Below are positions 49,590 to 56,562 of a DNA stretch of 56,562 nt, piece by piece. Position 1 is the first letter of the stretch. Each line of letters starts with the position of its first letter. Both the position numbers and the translations under genes were made by a program. The DNA is taken from positions 1-56,562 of the forward strand of contig CAZSRK010000009.1 in assembly GCA_964609305.1 (NCBI GenBank). Direction: 5' to 3'. The DNA is from CAKSXP01 sp964609305. GTDB lineage: Bacteria > Bacillota > Clostridia > Oscillospirales > Oscillospiraceae. The notes under the pieces were generated by a model. It saw only the letters and a program-made list of their open reading frames with translations, was not told where the DNA came from and did not search any database.

Positions 49590-50365
49590 GTGGAAAACTT
49601 ATTGAAGAGAAAGATGGAAACCGGTCAAAAAGCGGTAGGTACCTTTTTTGAAATCGGTGGCTCCAACGCGGTGGAGTGCCTTGGCGTCTCCGGGCTGGAC
49701 TTTTTCATAATCGACTCCGAGCACGGCCCCTTTGGGCGGAGAGCGCGGCGGATCTGGTACGCGCTGCCTGCCTGCGCGGGATCACCCCGCTTGCCAGGAT
49801 CCAGGACTGCACAAGGCCCTCGGTGCTGAAAATGCTGGACGTGGGGGTACAGGGGCTTGTAGTGCCCTGCGTCAATACCGTGGAGGAGGTACATAATCTT
49901 GTCTCTTACGCCAAGTATTTTCCGGTCGGCAACCGCGGCGTCATGTGGGGGCGCGACGCCATCTGGGGGGAAGCGGACTATGCCAGCCGTGGCCTTGACG
50001 CCTATTTCGAGACCTGCAACCGGGAGACGCTGCTCATCCCGCAGTGCGAGACGGCCGGATGCCTGGCGGACATTGAGGAGATCGCCGCCATCGAGGGGGT
50101 AGACGGAATTTTTATCGGCCCGTTTGACCTGTCCGTCGCGCTCAACGCCCCGGGGAAGTTTGACACTCCGGAGTTCCAGGCCGCTATGGAGCGCATCCTG
50201 GCCGCCTGCAAAGCCGCCGGGAAATTCGCCATGCTGTACACCGGCGATGCGAAAGCCACCCGCAGCTACTTCGAGCAGGGATTTGATGCCGCGGCAGTCT
50301 CCCTGGACACCAAGTTCTATATCAATGCATTTCGCGGGTTGATCCAAGAAATTAGGGAGGGGTAA
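49590..50365 (+). pseudogene. HpcH/HpaI aldolase, single frameshift
   Basis: The N-terminal part (GTG 49590, AGGAGG upstream) encodes KAVGTFFEIGGSNAVECLG and FFIIDSEHGPFG. After 49734 the correct sequence continues in another frame (AESAADLVRAACLRGITPLARI), with the family landmarks VVPCVNTVEE, RGVMWGRD, LIPQCET and GVDGIFIGPFDLSVALN. Adding one G to the GGG at 49734-49736 restores a continuous family protein of about 258 aa. So the gene is either broken by a one-base loss or the base is a sequencing error. The family cleaves 2-keto-3-deoxy sugar acids with a divalent metal. Confidence 0.88.
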
Positions 50366-50366
50366 T

Positions 50367-50933
50367 ATGGAACGCAGTTCATGGAAGGGCCTTTTGGGTC
50401 CGATATCGGTGGCCTGTGTATGGTTCGGCACCCATGTAGGTCCCGGCTTTGCCAGCGGCGCACAGCTCGTGCAGTATTTCGTTGGCTACGGCTGGCTGGG
50501 TGTTTACATTGGCCCGCTGGTCCTGATGGTGATCAGTTCCTGGATCGTCTATCACGTTCTGGAGGTTTGCCGTCTCTATCAGGTATACAATTATCAGGAG
50601 TTTTACAACGTTGTCTTCGGCAAGGCCAGAAAGGTCTTTGTCGTGTATAAGGAAGTGTGCGTCCTTCTGTCCAGCGTCGTTATCGCCTCTATGTGCTATG
50701 CAAGCGGTGGTTCCCTGCTGGAAACGGTCGGCGTGCCGTATTTCATCGGCGGCATCGCCACGTTTATGATCGTTGCCATCCTGCTTGGACAGTTCGGCAT
50801 CCTCACCATAGTCAACTGGGGCTATAAGATCGTGTTCTCCTATATGGGCGTGCCGGTCATATTCATCCCGTTTATCTTCATCCTGCCCTATTGGATACGC
50901 AGGAAAAAGCGCGAATCACAGCTTATGCAGTGA
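50367..50933 (+). CDS. YkvI-like membrane protein, internally shortened
   Basis: A 188-aa membrane protein. The first 140 residues match the N-terminal half of YkvI/LeuT-fold-like permeases (VWFGTHVGPGFASGAQLVQ; QEFYNVVFGK). It then passes directly into what looks like the family C-terminus (ILTIVNWGYKIVFSYMG and the last helix ending IRRKKRE). The family is about 330-350 aa, so some 150 residues of the middle are missing, without breaking the frame. It overlaps the aldolase region with one base between. Transport is unlikely with this deletion. Confidence 0.75.
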   Translation: MERSSWKGLLGPISVACVWFGTHVGPGFASGAQLVQYFVGYGWLGVYIGPLVLMVISSWIVYHVLEVCRLYQVYNYQEFYNVVFGKARKVFVVYKEVCVLLSSVVIASMCYASGGSLLETVGVPYFIGGIATFMIVAILLGQFGILTIVNWGYKIVFSYMGVPVIFIPFIFILPYWIRRKKRESQLMQ

Positions 50934-50970
50934 CTTCGAAGCAAAAATCAGCATAACAGATACAGCAGGA

Positions 50971-51000
50971 GTCTGCCGTCGGTATATTGCCGCGGCAGGC
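50971..51000 (+). terminator. Terminator-like hairpin
   Basis: GTCTGCCG pairs with CGGCAGGC, followed by TATTATTTAT. It ends the dehydrogenase operon. Confidence 0.55.
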
Positions 51001-51152
51001 TATTATTTATAAATTTATTAATAAATATTGCTAAAAATAGCCTGTACATAGGCAATCCAAAATGAGGCAAAGGATAAATTGTCGTATATGAAAGAATTAC
51101 CGACAAATAATATCACCTGTAAACAGAAAAATGACAGGAGGAAATTTTTATA

Positions 51153-51692
51153 ATGAAAGCAACCGGAATTGTCCGCCGCATTGACGACCTGGGAAGGGTC
51201 GTCATCCCCAAGGAAATAAGACGCACCATGCGTATCCGCGACGGCGATCCGCTGGAGATTTATACCGAAAAGGACGGGGAAGTGATATTCAAAAAGTATT
51301 CCCCGATGGGCGAGCTGAGTGAATTTGCCGACCAGATGTGCGAATCGCTCTTCCGCGCGGCGGAGCGCACCGCGGCCATCTGTGACCGCGACGAGGTCAT
51401 TGCCGTGGCCGGAAACGGTAAGCGTGCGCTGGTCGACCGCACAGTCACTCCCGAGCTCGAGCGCATCATGGAAAAGCGCGGAGCCTTCACCCACAGTGCG
51501 GGAAACAGCCCCGTACATGCCGTGAGCGGGGACGACCGCTTTGCCGTGTCCGTCGCTGTGCCCATCCTCTCGGAGGACGATTTGATGGGCTGCGTCATGT
51601 TCCTGTCCGAGAACGGGGAGGGCGCCGGCAATGTGGAAATGAAACTTGCACAGGCTGCCGCCGGCTTTCTCGGCAAGCAGATGGAATCCTGA
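51153..51692 (+). CDS. spoVT: Stage V sporulation protein T
   Basis: A 179-aa regulator. The N-terminal AbrB-type swapped-hairpin DNA-binding domain is MKATGIVRRIDDLGRVVIPKEIR, and the C-terminal GAF-like domain includes ALVDRTVTPELERIM. SpoVT tunes sigma-G genes in the forespore; its presence supports a spore-forming lineage. Ribosome site AGGAGG about 9 bases upstream. Monocistronic. Confidence 0.95.
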   Translation: MKATGIVRRIDDLGRVVIPKEIRRTMRIRDGDPLEIYTEKDGEVIFKKYSPMGELSEFADQMCESLFRAAERTAAICDRDEVIAVAGNGKRALVDRTVTPELERIMEKRGAFTHSAGNSPVHAVSGDDRFAVSVAVPILSEDDLMGCVMFLSENGEGAGNVEMKLAQAAAGFLGKQMES

Positions 51693-51735
51693 CTTTTGAC
51701 ATTTTTGCAACGAGCGGTTCATTTGGCGCAGGAAT

Positions 51736-51770
51736 GGGGACATTTTGAGCATTTAAGCTCAAAATGCCCC
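51736..51770 (+). terminator. Terminator of spoVT
   Basis: GGGG-A-CATTTTGAGC pairs with GCTCAAAATG-CCCC across an ATTTAA loop, and a T-rich tract follows. Confidence 0.75.
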
Positions 51771-51889
51771 CTATTTTGTGGTTTTTTGCACCGAATATAT
51801 GTTTTTGCGGTTTGTCTGATTTATTGACAATGGGAGTGTTAAAGCTGTATAATCTTAGTCGTAAGTGACAATAAGGAGGATATTCACAT

Positions 51890-52279
51890 ATGCTGAAAAA
51901 ACTTAAGCATGTCGGAATCGCCGTCAACAGTATCGACGAGACTATGGAGCGCTGGTCCAAGCAGTTCGGAGCCGTCGAGGTTCGCGAGCGCAAGACCTTT
52001 GAGCCCATCGGACAGACCTCCACTCTGGTCCAGATCGGCGACACCTTCATCGAGCTCATGGAGCCCTGGGGCACCGAGGAGAGCACCATCTCCAAGTTCC
52101 TCAAGAACAACGGCGAGGGCTTCCACCACCTGTCCTGGCTGACTGACGACGTGAACGCCGAGGGCGAGCACCTCACGGAGACCGGCGTCAAGGTCCTCGG
52201 TCAGGGCCAGCCTGTCATCTTTACCCATCCCAAGTCCACCGGCGGCCTCGTCCTTGAGATAACCGAGATGGAGGACTGA
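51890..52279 (+). CDS. VOC-family protein, methylmalonyl-CoA epimerase-like
   Basis: A 129-aa protein with the two beta-alpha-beta-beta-beta modules of the VOC fold: KHVGIAVNSIDETMERW (His7 as metal ligand), then FIELMEP, GFHHLSWLTDD and GLVLEITEMED (second His and Glu ligands). Closest in pattern to methylmalonyl-CoA epimerase. No mutase genes are nearby, so the substrate may differ. It is followed after 82 bases by the crotonase gene. Both use a narrow set of codons (GAG, CTC, ATC, AAG), which suggests high expression. Confidence 0.88.
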   Translation: MLKKLKHVGIAVNSIDETMERWSKQFGAVEVRERKTFEPIGQTSTLVQIGDTFIELMEPWGTEESTISKFLKNNGEGFHHLSWLTDDVNAEGEHLTETGVKVLGQGQPVIFTHPKSTGGLVLEITEMED

Positions 52280-52361
52280 GTCCCCCCGCGCAGCAAAAAA
52301 CACCGTAAATATCGGCGCTTGCCGTATTTTATCACTTTACAGAAAAAGGAGTTAACTTACA

Positions 52362-53450
52362 ATGGCTGAAAGATCTGCAAAGAGACCTCAAATGAACTAT
52401 GCCCACGAAACTGAGAAGTGGAATGGTGCCAAAGCAGACCAGATCGACGAGTGGGTACCGACTTTTACCGAGACTGACGGCGACCTCCGTCCCGTTATGC
52501 CCGAGTCCAACTGGATCCTCCCCCCGGAGTACACCTTCGAGGAGTATAAGAAGATCCTTGAGCCCGTTTTTTGGCTCACCCGCAAGGACGGCATCATCGA
52601 GGCCCGCGCCCATACCGAGGATCACGGCCTTATCTGGGGCACCACTCCCCACGCTTTCGTACACAAGCTGTTCCAGTACGTCGGCGACGACCGTGACGCT
52701 CAGATCCTGATCTTCGGCTCCTCGGGACCCAACTTCTTTGAAGGCCTTGGCCCCCAGGATTGCTACCGCGACACCAGCAAGCCTTTCCTGCCCATGAGCG
52801 ACTGGGATCCCGACTATGACTGGACCCTGTTCGACCATCAGTACCACGATGGTACCCATGATATCGAGGCTGAGATCTGCGCTCTCGATATCCCCACCAT
52901 CGGCATCTGGAACGGCGGCACCTTCCACAGCGACCTGTTCCTGCTGTGCGATATCACCCTCGCCACCGAGGATGCCTGGACTGTTGAGCAGCACTTCCGT
53001 CTCAACATGGTCCCCGGCGACGGCGTGCAGATCGCATGGCGCAACCTCATGGGCCGCAAGAGATTTGCATATGCTGAGCTGACCGGTGAGATCATCACCG
53101 CCCGCAAGGCTCTTGCCTGGGGCATGATCAACGAGATCCTCCCCAACCTGGAGAGCTGCTACAAGCGCGCTTGGGAGATTGCCGAGCTCATCATGCACTC
53201 CTCCACCCGTCAGACCCGTCACCTCACCACCCAGATCATCCGCATGCCCTGGAAGGAAGACATCGCCAAGGAACTGCGCGGCTCCTTCGCAGCCGAGATG
53301 TGGAACACCCGCACCGAGCAGTCCCCGCACGACCAGTTCTACTGGGAGAGCGCCACTGCCAACGCCCGCGCCGTCATGGCCGCCGAGAAGAAGGGCAAGG
53401 TTGTCAAGCCCCGTATCGGCAAGTTCATCGAGGAAGACGTTATCAGCTAA
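52362..53450 (+). CDS. Crotonase-superfamily hydrolase resembling 6-oxocamphor hydrolase
   Basis: A 362-aa protein with an enoyl-CoA hydratase fold and a 60-residue N-terminal extension. Local patterns match 6-oxocamphor hydrolase better than CoA-dependent crotonases: GLIWGTTPHAFVH, IGIWNGGTFHSDLFLLCDI and EQHFRLNMVPGDGVQIAW. The last contains the His and Asp used by that enzyme for retro-Claisen cleavage of a cyclic beta-diketone, and the FHSD His is also present. The usual CoA oxyanion glycine motif is altered. So it may cleave a C-C bond in a diketone instead of hydrating an enoyl-CoA. Named from memory of the family, not from a search. Confidence 0.8.
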   Translation: MAERSAKRPQMNYAHETEKWNGAKADQIDEWVPTFTETDGDLRPVMPESNWILPPEYTFEEYKKILEPVFWLTRKDGIIEARAHTEDHGLIWGTTPHAFVHKLFQYVGDDRDAQILIFGSSGPNFFEGLGPQDCYRDTSKPFLPMSDWDPDYDWTLFDHQYHDGTHDIEAEICALDIPTIGIWNGGTFHSDLFLLCDITLATEDAWTVEQHFRLNMVPGDGVQIAWRNLMGRKRFAYAELTGEIITARKALAWGMINEILPNLESCYKRAWEIAELIMHSSTRQTRHLTTQIIRMPWKEDIAKELRGSFAAEMWNTRTEQSPHDQFYWESATANARAVMAAEKKGKVVKPRIGKFIEEDVIS

Positions 53451-53473
53451 GTGTTTTAAATGCCATAAACGCA

Positions 53474-53503
53474 AAAACAGGATGCTTCGGCATCCTGTTT
53501 TTT
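53474..53503 (+). terminator. Terminator of the VOC-crotonase pair
   Basis: AAAACAGGATGC, loop TTCG, GCATCCTGTTTT and further T. Confidence 0.93.
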
Positions 53504-53606
53504 ATTGTCCCGCTGCGTCGGGGCTTTTATTTTTTGCTGAGGAGCGTGTAATTGTCAAATCCGTTACATTAATCTTGAACAAAATGAGAACTTTATTATA
53601 TAGGGC

Positions 53607-53635
53607 TTGACAAATCGCTCATATAGGTCTAAACT
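53607..53635 (+). promoter_or_regulatory. Promoter of hrcA-grpE-dnaK
   Basis: TTGACA (53607-53612), 17 bases, TAAACT (53630-53635). The -10 runs into CIRCE. Confidence 0.78.
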
Positions 53636-53660
53636 AGCACTCAGAAAGCGAGAGTGCTAG
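53634..53660. promoter_or_regulatory. CIRCE operator
   Basis: CTAGCACTC, 9 bases, GAGTGCTAG: the HrcA-binding inverted repeat with only the outermost base differing from the usual TTAGCACTC/GAGTGCTAA. Confidence 0.97.
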
Positions 53661-53696
53661 CAAACATTAATTCAGAGCGCCAAAGGAGGTCCTCCG

Positions 53697-54764
53697 ATGG
53701 AACTCAGCGCCAGAAAGAAAAAAATACTGGCCGTTGTGATCGAGGAATATATCCGCACGGCGGAACCGGTAGGCTCCAAGGCTATTGCGAACACCGCCGA
53801 TCTGGGAGTTTCCCCGGCCACGATCCGAAACGAACTGGCCGAGCTTGAGAGAATGGGCTATCTTGAACAGCCGCACACGAGCGCAGGCCGCGTCCCGACC
53901 CCCATGGGATATCGTATGTATGTAAACGAGCTCATGGAACGGCAGAAACTTACAAACGAGGAGACTGAGGCTATAACCCGGGGACTTGACACCAAAATAC
54001 AGCAGTTTGACAAGCTTATGGCGGACGTCGGAAAGCTTGCCAGCACCCTGACGGACTATCCCGCCTACGCTATGGCAGCGGCGGTGCCGGCCACGGTTTC
54101 CAGGTTTGATTTCATATATATTGACACAAACACGTTTATCGTCGTCGCACTTCTGAGTAATCGGGCGGTCAAGACCAAGCTGATGCATCTGCCGTTCTCG
54201 GTCGATCAGGGGCTGGTACAGACGCTCTCGACCATGTTCAACGCGGGCTTTACCGGGTTGACGGAGGAGCAGATAACCGGCCAGCTCGTTGACACGACGG
54301 AGCGCGCCAGCGGCGATACTTATGGACTTGTCCGGGCTGTGGCGGCCTTTGTCATCGAGATACTCAGCGATATCAAGACAGGCGAGACGTATATCGGTGG
54401 AACGGGCCATCTGCTCAACCATCCGGAATTCCGCGACCCGGACAAGGCGGGACGGGTCATCCACTACTTGTCCGACGGCGACCGCCTGCGGCAGCTTCCC
54501 GGCCTTGCCGGGGAGGGGAATGTCCGCGTGCTGATAGGACCGGAAAACGCCGCGGAGGAGCTCAAGGACTCCAGCGTCGTGATGGCGACGTACAATGCCG
54601 GCGACAATATGCAGGGTCTTATCGGCGTCGTCGGTCCGACCAGAATGGACTACTCAGCGGTCGCAGCAAAGCTCAGCGCGATAGCAGATGCGCTAAGCCG
54701 TCTGCTCGGCGCGACGGACGCGCCACCGCTTTTGGATAATAAGCTCATCAAAGGAGATGATTAG
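53697..54764 (+). CDS. hrcA: Heat-inducible transcription repressor HrcA
   Basis: A 355-aa repressor. The N-terminal winged helix contains IEEYIRTAEPVGSKAIA and LGVSPATIRNELAELERMGYL; the C-terminal HrcA domain contains GQLVDTTERASGDT. It binds CIRCE, just 36 bases upstream of its own start, and shuts off the chaperone operon when GroEL-bound. AAAGGAGG precedes ATG 53697. Confidence 0.98.
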   Translation: MELSARKKKILAVVIEEYIRTAEPVGSKAIANTADLGVSPATIRNELAELERMGYLEQPHTSAGRVPTPMGYRMYVNELMERQKLTNEETEAITRGLDTKIQQFDKLMADVGKLASTLTDYPAYAMAAAVPATVSRFDFIYIDTNTFIVVALLSNRAVKTKLMHLPFSVDQGLVQTLSTMFNAGFTGLTEEQITGQLVDTTERASGDTYGLVRAVAAFVIEILSDIKTGETYIGGTGHLLNHPEFRDPDKAGRVIHYLSDGDRLRQLPGLAGEGNVRVLIGPENAAEELKDSSVVMATYNAGDNMQGLIGVVGPTRMDYSAVAAKLSAIADALSRLLGATDAPPLLDNKLIKGDD

Positions 54765-54766
54765 GT

Positions 54767-55309
54767 TTGGGTAAGAAAGAAAAGACTCCGCAGGAAGAGG
54801 CCGAGAAGCAGGAGGCCGTATCCGAGGTTGAGGGCCCCGAGACGGAAGAGGAAAAGAAAGAGCCTGAGCTGACCAGGGAGCAACAGCTTGAAAACGAGCT
54901 TGCGCAGGAGCGGGAAAAATATCTCCGCCTTGCCGCAGAGTATGATAACTTCCGCAAGCGCAGCGCCAAGGAAAGGGAAAGCGTCTTTTCCGACGCGCGA
55001 AGCGATACGATAACCAGGTTCCTGCCGGTCTACGACAACCTTGCCCGCGCCCTGGCGCAGGAGACCGCCGACGAGGCATATCGCAAGGGCGTTGAGATGA
55101 CGATGACGCAGCTCAAATCCATACTCGAAAAGCTCGGCGTTATCGAGATACCTGCCGTCGGTGAGACATTTGACCCCTCGCGTCACAACGCGATCATGCA
55201 TATCGAGGACGATTCCATGGGCGAAGGCGTGATAGTCGACGAATTTGAAAAAGGCTTCATGCTCGGCGACAAGGTTATCCGCTTCAGCATGGTAAAAGTA
55301 GCAAACTGA
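54767..55309 (+). CDS. grpE: GrpE nucleotide exchange factor
   Basis: A 180-aa DnaK cofactor. Residues 1-50 are acidic and unstructured, then a long coiled coil (LENELAQEREKYLRLAAEYDN, in part EKYLRLAAEYDNFRKR) and a C-terminal beta domain with GETFDPSRHNAIMHIED and VVDEFEKGF-like IVDEFEKGFMLGDKVIR. The start is TTG at 54767, two bases after the hrcA stop, with GGAG upstream. Confidence 0.97.
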   Translation: MGKKEKTPQEEAEKQEAVSEVEGPETEEEKKEPELTREQQLENELAQEREKYLRLAAEYDNFRKRSAKERESVFSDARSDTITRFLPVYDNLARALAQETADEAYRKGVEMTMTQLKSILEKLGVIEIPAVGETFDPSRHNAIMHIEDDSMGEGVIVDEFEKGFMLGDKVIRFSMVKVAN

Positions 55310-55358
55310 TTAACTGAGAAGATCATCACATTTGAATATATATCAGGAGGAATTAATT

Positions 55359-56562
55359 ATGAGCAAGATTATAGGTATAGATCTGGGAACAACCAACTCG
55401 TGCGTTGCAGTCATGGAGGGCGGCGAAGCCGTCGTCATCCCGAACGCAGAGGGCAACCGCACGACCCCGTCGGTCGTAGCTTTCTCCAAGACCGGCGAGC
55501 GCATGGTCGGCCAGGTGGCAAAGCGCCAGGCCATCACCAACCCCGACCGCACCATCTCTTCCATCAAGCGTGAGATGGGTTCAAACTACAAAGTGACAAT
55601 CGACGGCAAGAGCTACACACCGCAGGAAATCTCCGCGATGGTGCTCCAGAAGCTCAAGGCGGATGCCGAGAGCTATCTGGGCCAGACCGTGACCGAGGCG
55701 GTCATAACCGTCCCGGCTTACTTTACCGATTCCCAGCGTCAGGCGACCAAGGACGCCGGCAAGATCGCCGGCCTCGAGGTCAAGCGTATCATAAACGAGC
55801 CTACCGCCGCGGCGCTGGCCTATGGCCTTGATAAAGAGAGCGACCAGAAGATAATGGTCTATGACCTCGGCGGCGGCACCTTCGACGTGTCCGTGCTCGA
55901 GATTGGCGACGGCGTTATCGAGGTTCTGGCAACCGCGGGCAACAACCGCCTCGGCGGCGACGACTTTGACGCCTGCATCACACAGTACCTTGTCGACGAG
56001 TTCAAGAAGGACACCGGCGTTGACCTGTCTACCGACAAGGTTGCAATGCAGCGTCTGCGCGAGGCCGCAGAGAAAGCGAAGATCGAGCTGTCCGGCGTCA
56101 CCACATCCAACATCAACCTGCCGTATATCACGGCGGACGCCACCGGCCCGAAGCATCTTGACGTGACTCTGACCCGGGCCAAGTTCAACGAACTGACCCA
56201 CCACCTCGTCGAAAAGACCACCGGCCCGGTACGCCAGGCCCTGTCCGACGCGGGCCTGACGGGCGACCAGATCTCCAAGGTCCTGCTCGTCGGCGGTTCC
56301 AGCCGTATCCCCGCCGTGCAGGAGGCCGTCAAGAAGCTGACCGGTAAGGACGGCTTCAAGGGCATCAACCCCGACGAGTGCGTGGCCATGGGTGCAGCCA
56401 TTCAGGGCGGTGTTCTCGGCGGAGATGTCGAGGGCATCCTGCTGCTGGACGTCACTCCGCTGAGCCTCGGCATCGAGACCCTCGGAGGCGTGTGCACCAA
56501 GCTTATCGAGCGCAACACCACCATCCCCACCAAGAAGAGCCAGGTGTTCTCCACCGCGGCCG
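55359..56562 (+). CDS. dnaK: DnaK (Hsp70) chaperone, truncated by the window end
   Basis: ATG at 55359 with AGGAGG 8 bases upstream; 401 codons are present and no stop occurs before the edge. The nucleotide-binding domain is complete: IGIDLGTTNSCVAV, VITVPAYFTDSQRQATKDAG, IINEPTAAALAYGLD, VYDLGGGTFDVSVL and LLVGGSSRIPAVQ. It ends inside the beta substrate-binding domain after LLDVTPLSLGIETLGGV. The usual DnaJ gene is expected beyond the window. Confidence 0.98.
   Translation, partial: MSKIIGIDLGTTNSCVAVMEGGEAVVIPNAEGNRTTPSVVAFSKTGERMVGQVAKRQAITNPDRTISSIKREMGSNYKVTIDGKSYTPQEISAMVLQKLKADAESYLGQTVTEAVITVPAYFTDSQRQATKDAGKIAGLEVKRIINEPTAAALAYGLDKESDQKIMVYDLGGGTFDVSVLEIGDGVIEVLATAGNNRLGGDDFDACITQYLVDEFKKDTGVDLSTDKVAMQRLREAAEKAKIELSGVTTSNINLPYITADATGPKHLDVTLTRAKFNELTHHLVEKTTGPVRQALSDAGLTGDQISKVLLVGGSSRIPAVQEAVKKLTGKDGFKGINPDECVAMGAAIQGGVLGGDVEGILLLDVTPLSLGIETLGGVCTKLIERNTTIPTKKSQVFSTAA

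Overview
The window looks like a chromosomal segment of a high-GC, anaerobic, probably spore-forming Clostridia (Oscillospiraceae-like gut Firmicute). The grounds are spoVT, CIRCE-controlled hrcA-grpE-dnaK, CarD, a two-in-one flavodoxin/ferredoxin, an NADH:flavin oxidoreductase of the dienoyl-CoA reductase type, strong AGGAGG ribosome sites and an abundance of selenium-dependent hydroxylase genes. No tRNA, rRNA, CRISPR array or intact transposon was seen.

Region 1 (1-893) has no gene. It holds a 13-bp inverted repeat and a run of perfect stem-loops. Region 2 (894-17430) is a selenium island. A six-gene, overlapping leftward operon encodes a YedE-like selenium transporter, a TusA-like protein, a DUF3343 carrier, ApbE, a NusG-domain-II protein and a Gx transporter. 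Divergent from it is a cysteine desulfurase/selenocysteine lyase. Then come selD, yqeB, yqeC, xdhC, xdhB and xdhA, a MocA-type cytidylyltransferase, a one-chain selenium-dependent xanthine dehydrogenase and a fumarate-reductase-like flavoprotein. Together these import selenium, activate it to selenophosphate, mature the Mo cofactor and use it in purine/N-heterocycle hydroxylases.

Region 3 (17.7-27.5 kb) holds CarD, two tandem G3E (CobW-type) GTPases (one His-rich, one fused to a YcgQ-like domain), a YczE-like membrane protein, an ECF substrate-binding subunit plus a uridine-kinase-like protein behind a leader that looks like a riboswitch, DUF3842, thpR, an M3 peptidase lipoprotein, a nitroreductase, and a LysR regulator interrupted by one in-frame UGA. 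Region 4 (27.8-37.4 kb) is a Dpp/Opp-type ABC operon followed by a stand-alone 5'-nucleotidase C-terminal domain lipoprotein, an OYE-type FAD/FMN/4Fe-4S oxidoreductase and a flavodoxin-ferredoxin protein.

Region 5 (37.6-47.4 kb) is an iron island. Flavodoxin and DUF3793 are divergent from an HMA protein, an AraC regulator, a 26-residue membrane micropeptide, a DUF6110 protein and a P1B ATPase with an SCA motif (resembling FezB of ferrosome loci). A siderophore-type ABC importer follows. Five copies of the palindrome GTTAG-N6-CTAAC sit at or near the three promoters, so the whole island is probably one metal-repressed regulon.

Region 6 (47.5-50.9 kb) is a GntR regulator divergent from a decaying catabolic operon: an intact 2-hydroxyacid dehydrogenase, a frameshifted HpcH/HpaI aldolase and an internally shortened YkvI-like permease. 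Region 7 (51-56.6 kb) has spoVT, a VOC epimerase-like protein, a crotonase resembling 6-oxocamphor hydrolase, and hrcA-grpE-dnaK; dnaK runs off the window end. Dispersed 80-bp double-hairpin elements and a 74-bp tandem repeat are further non-coding features.
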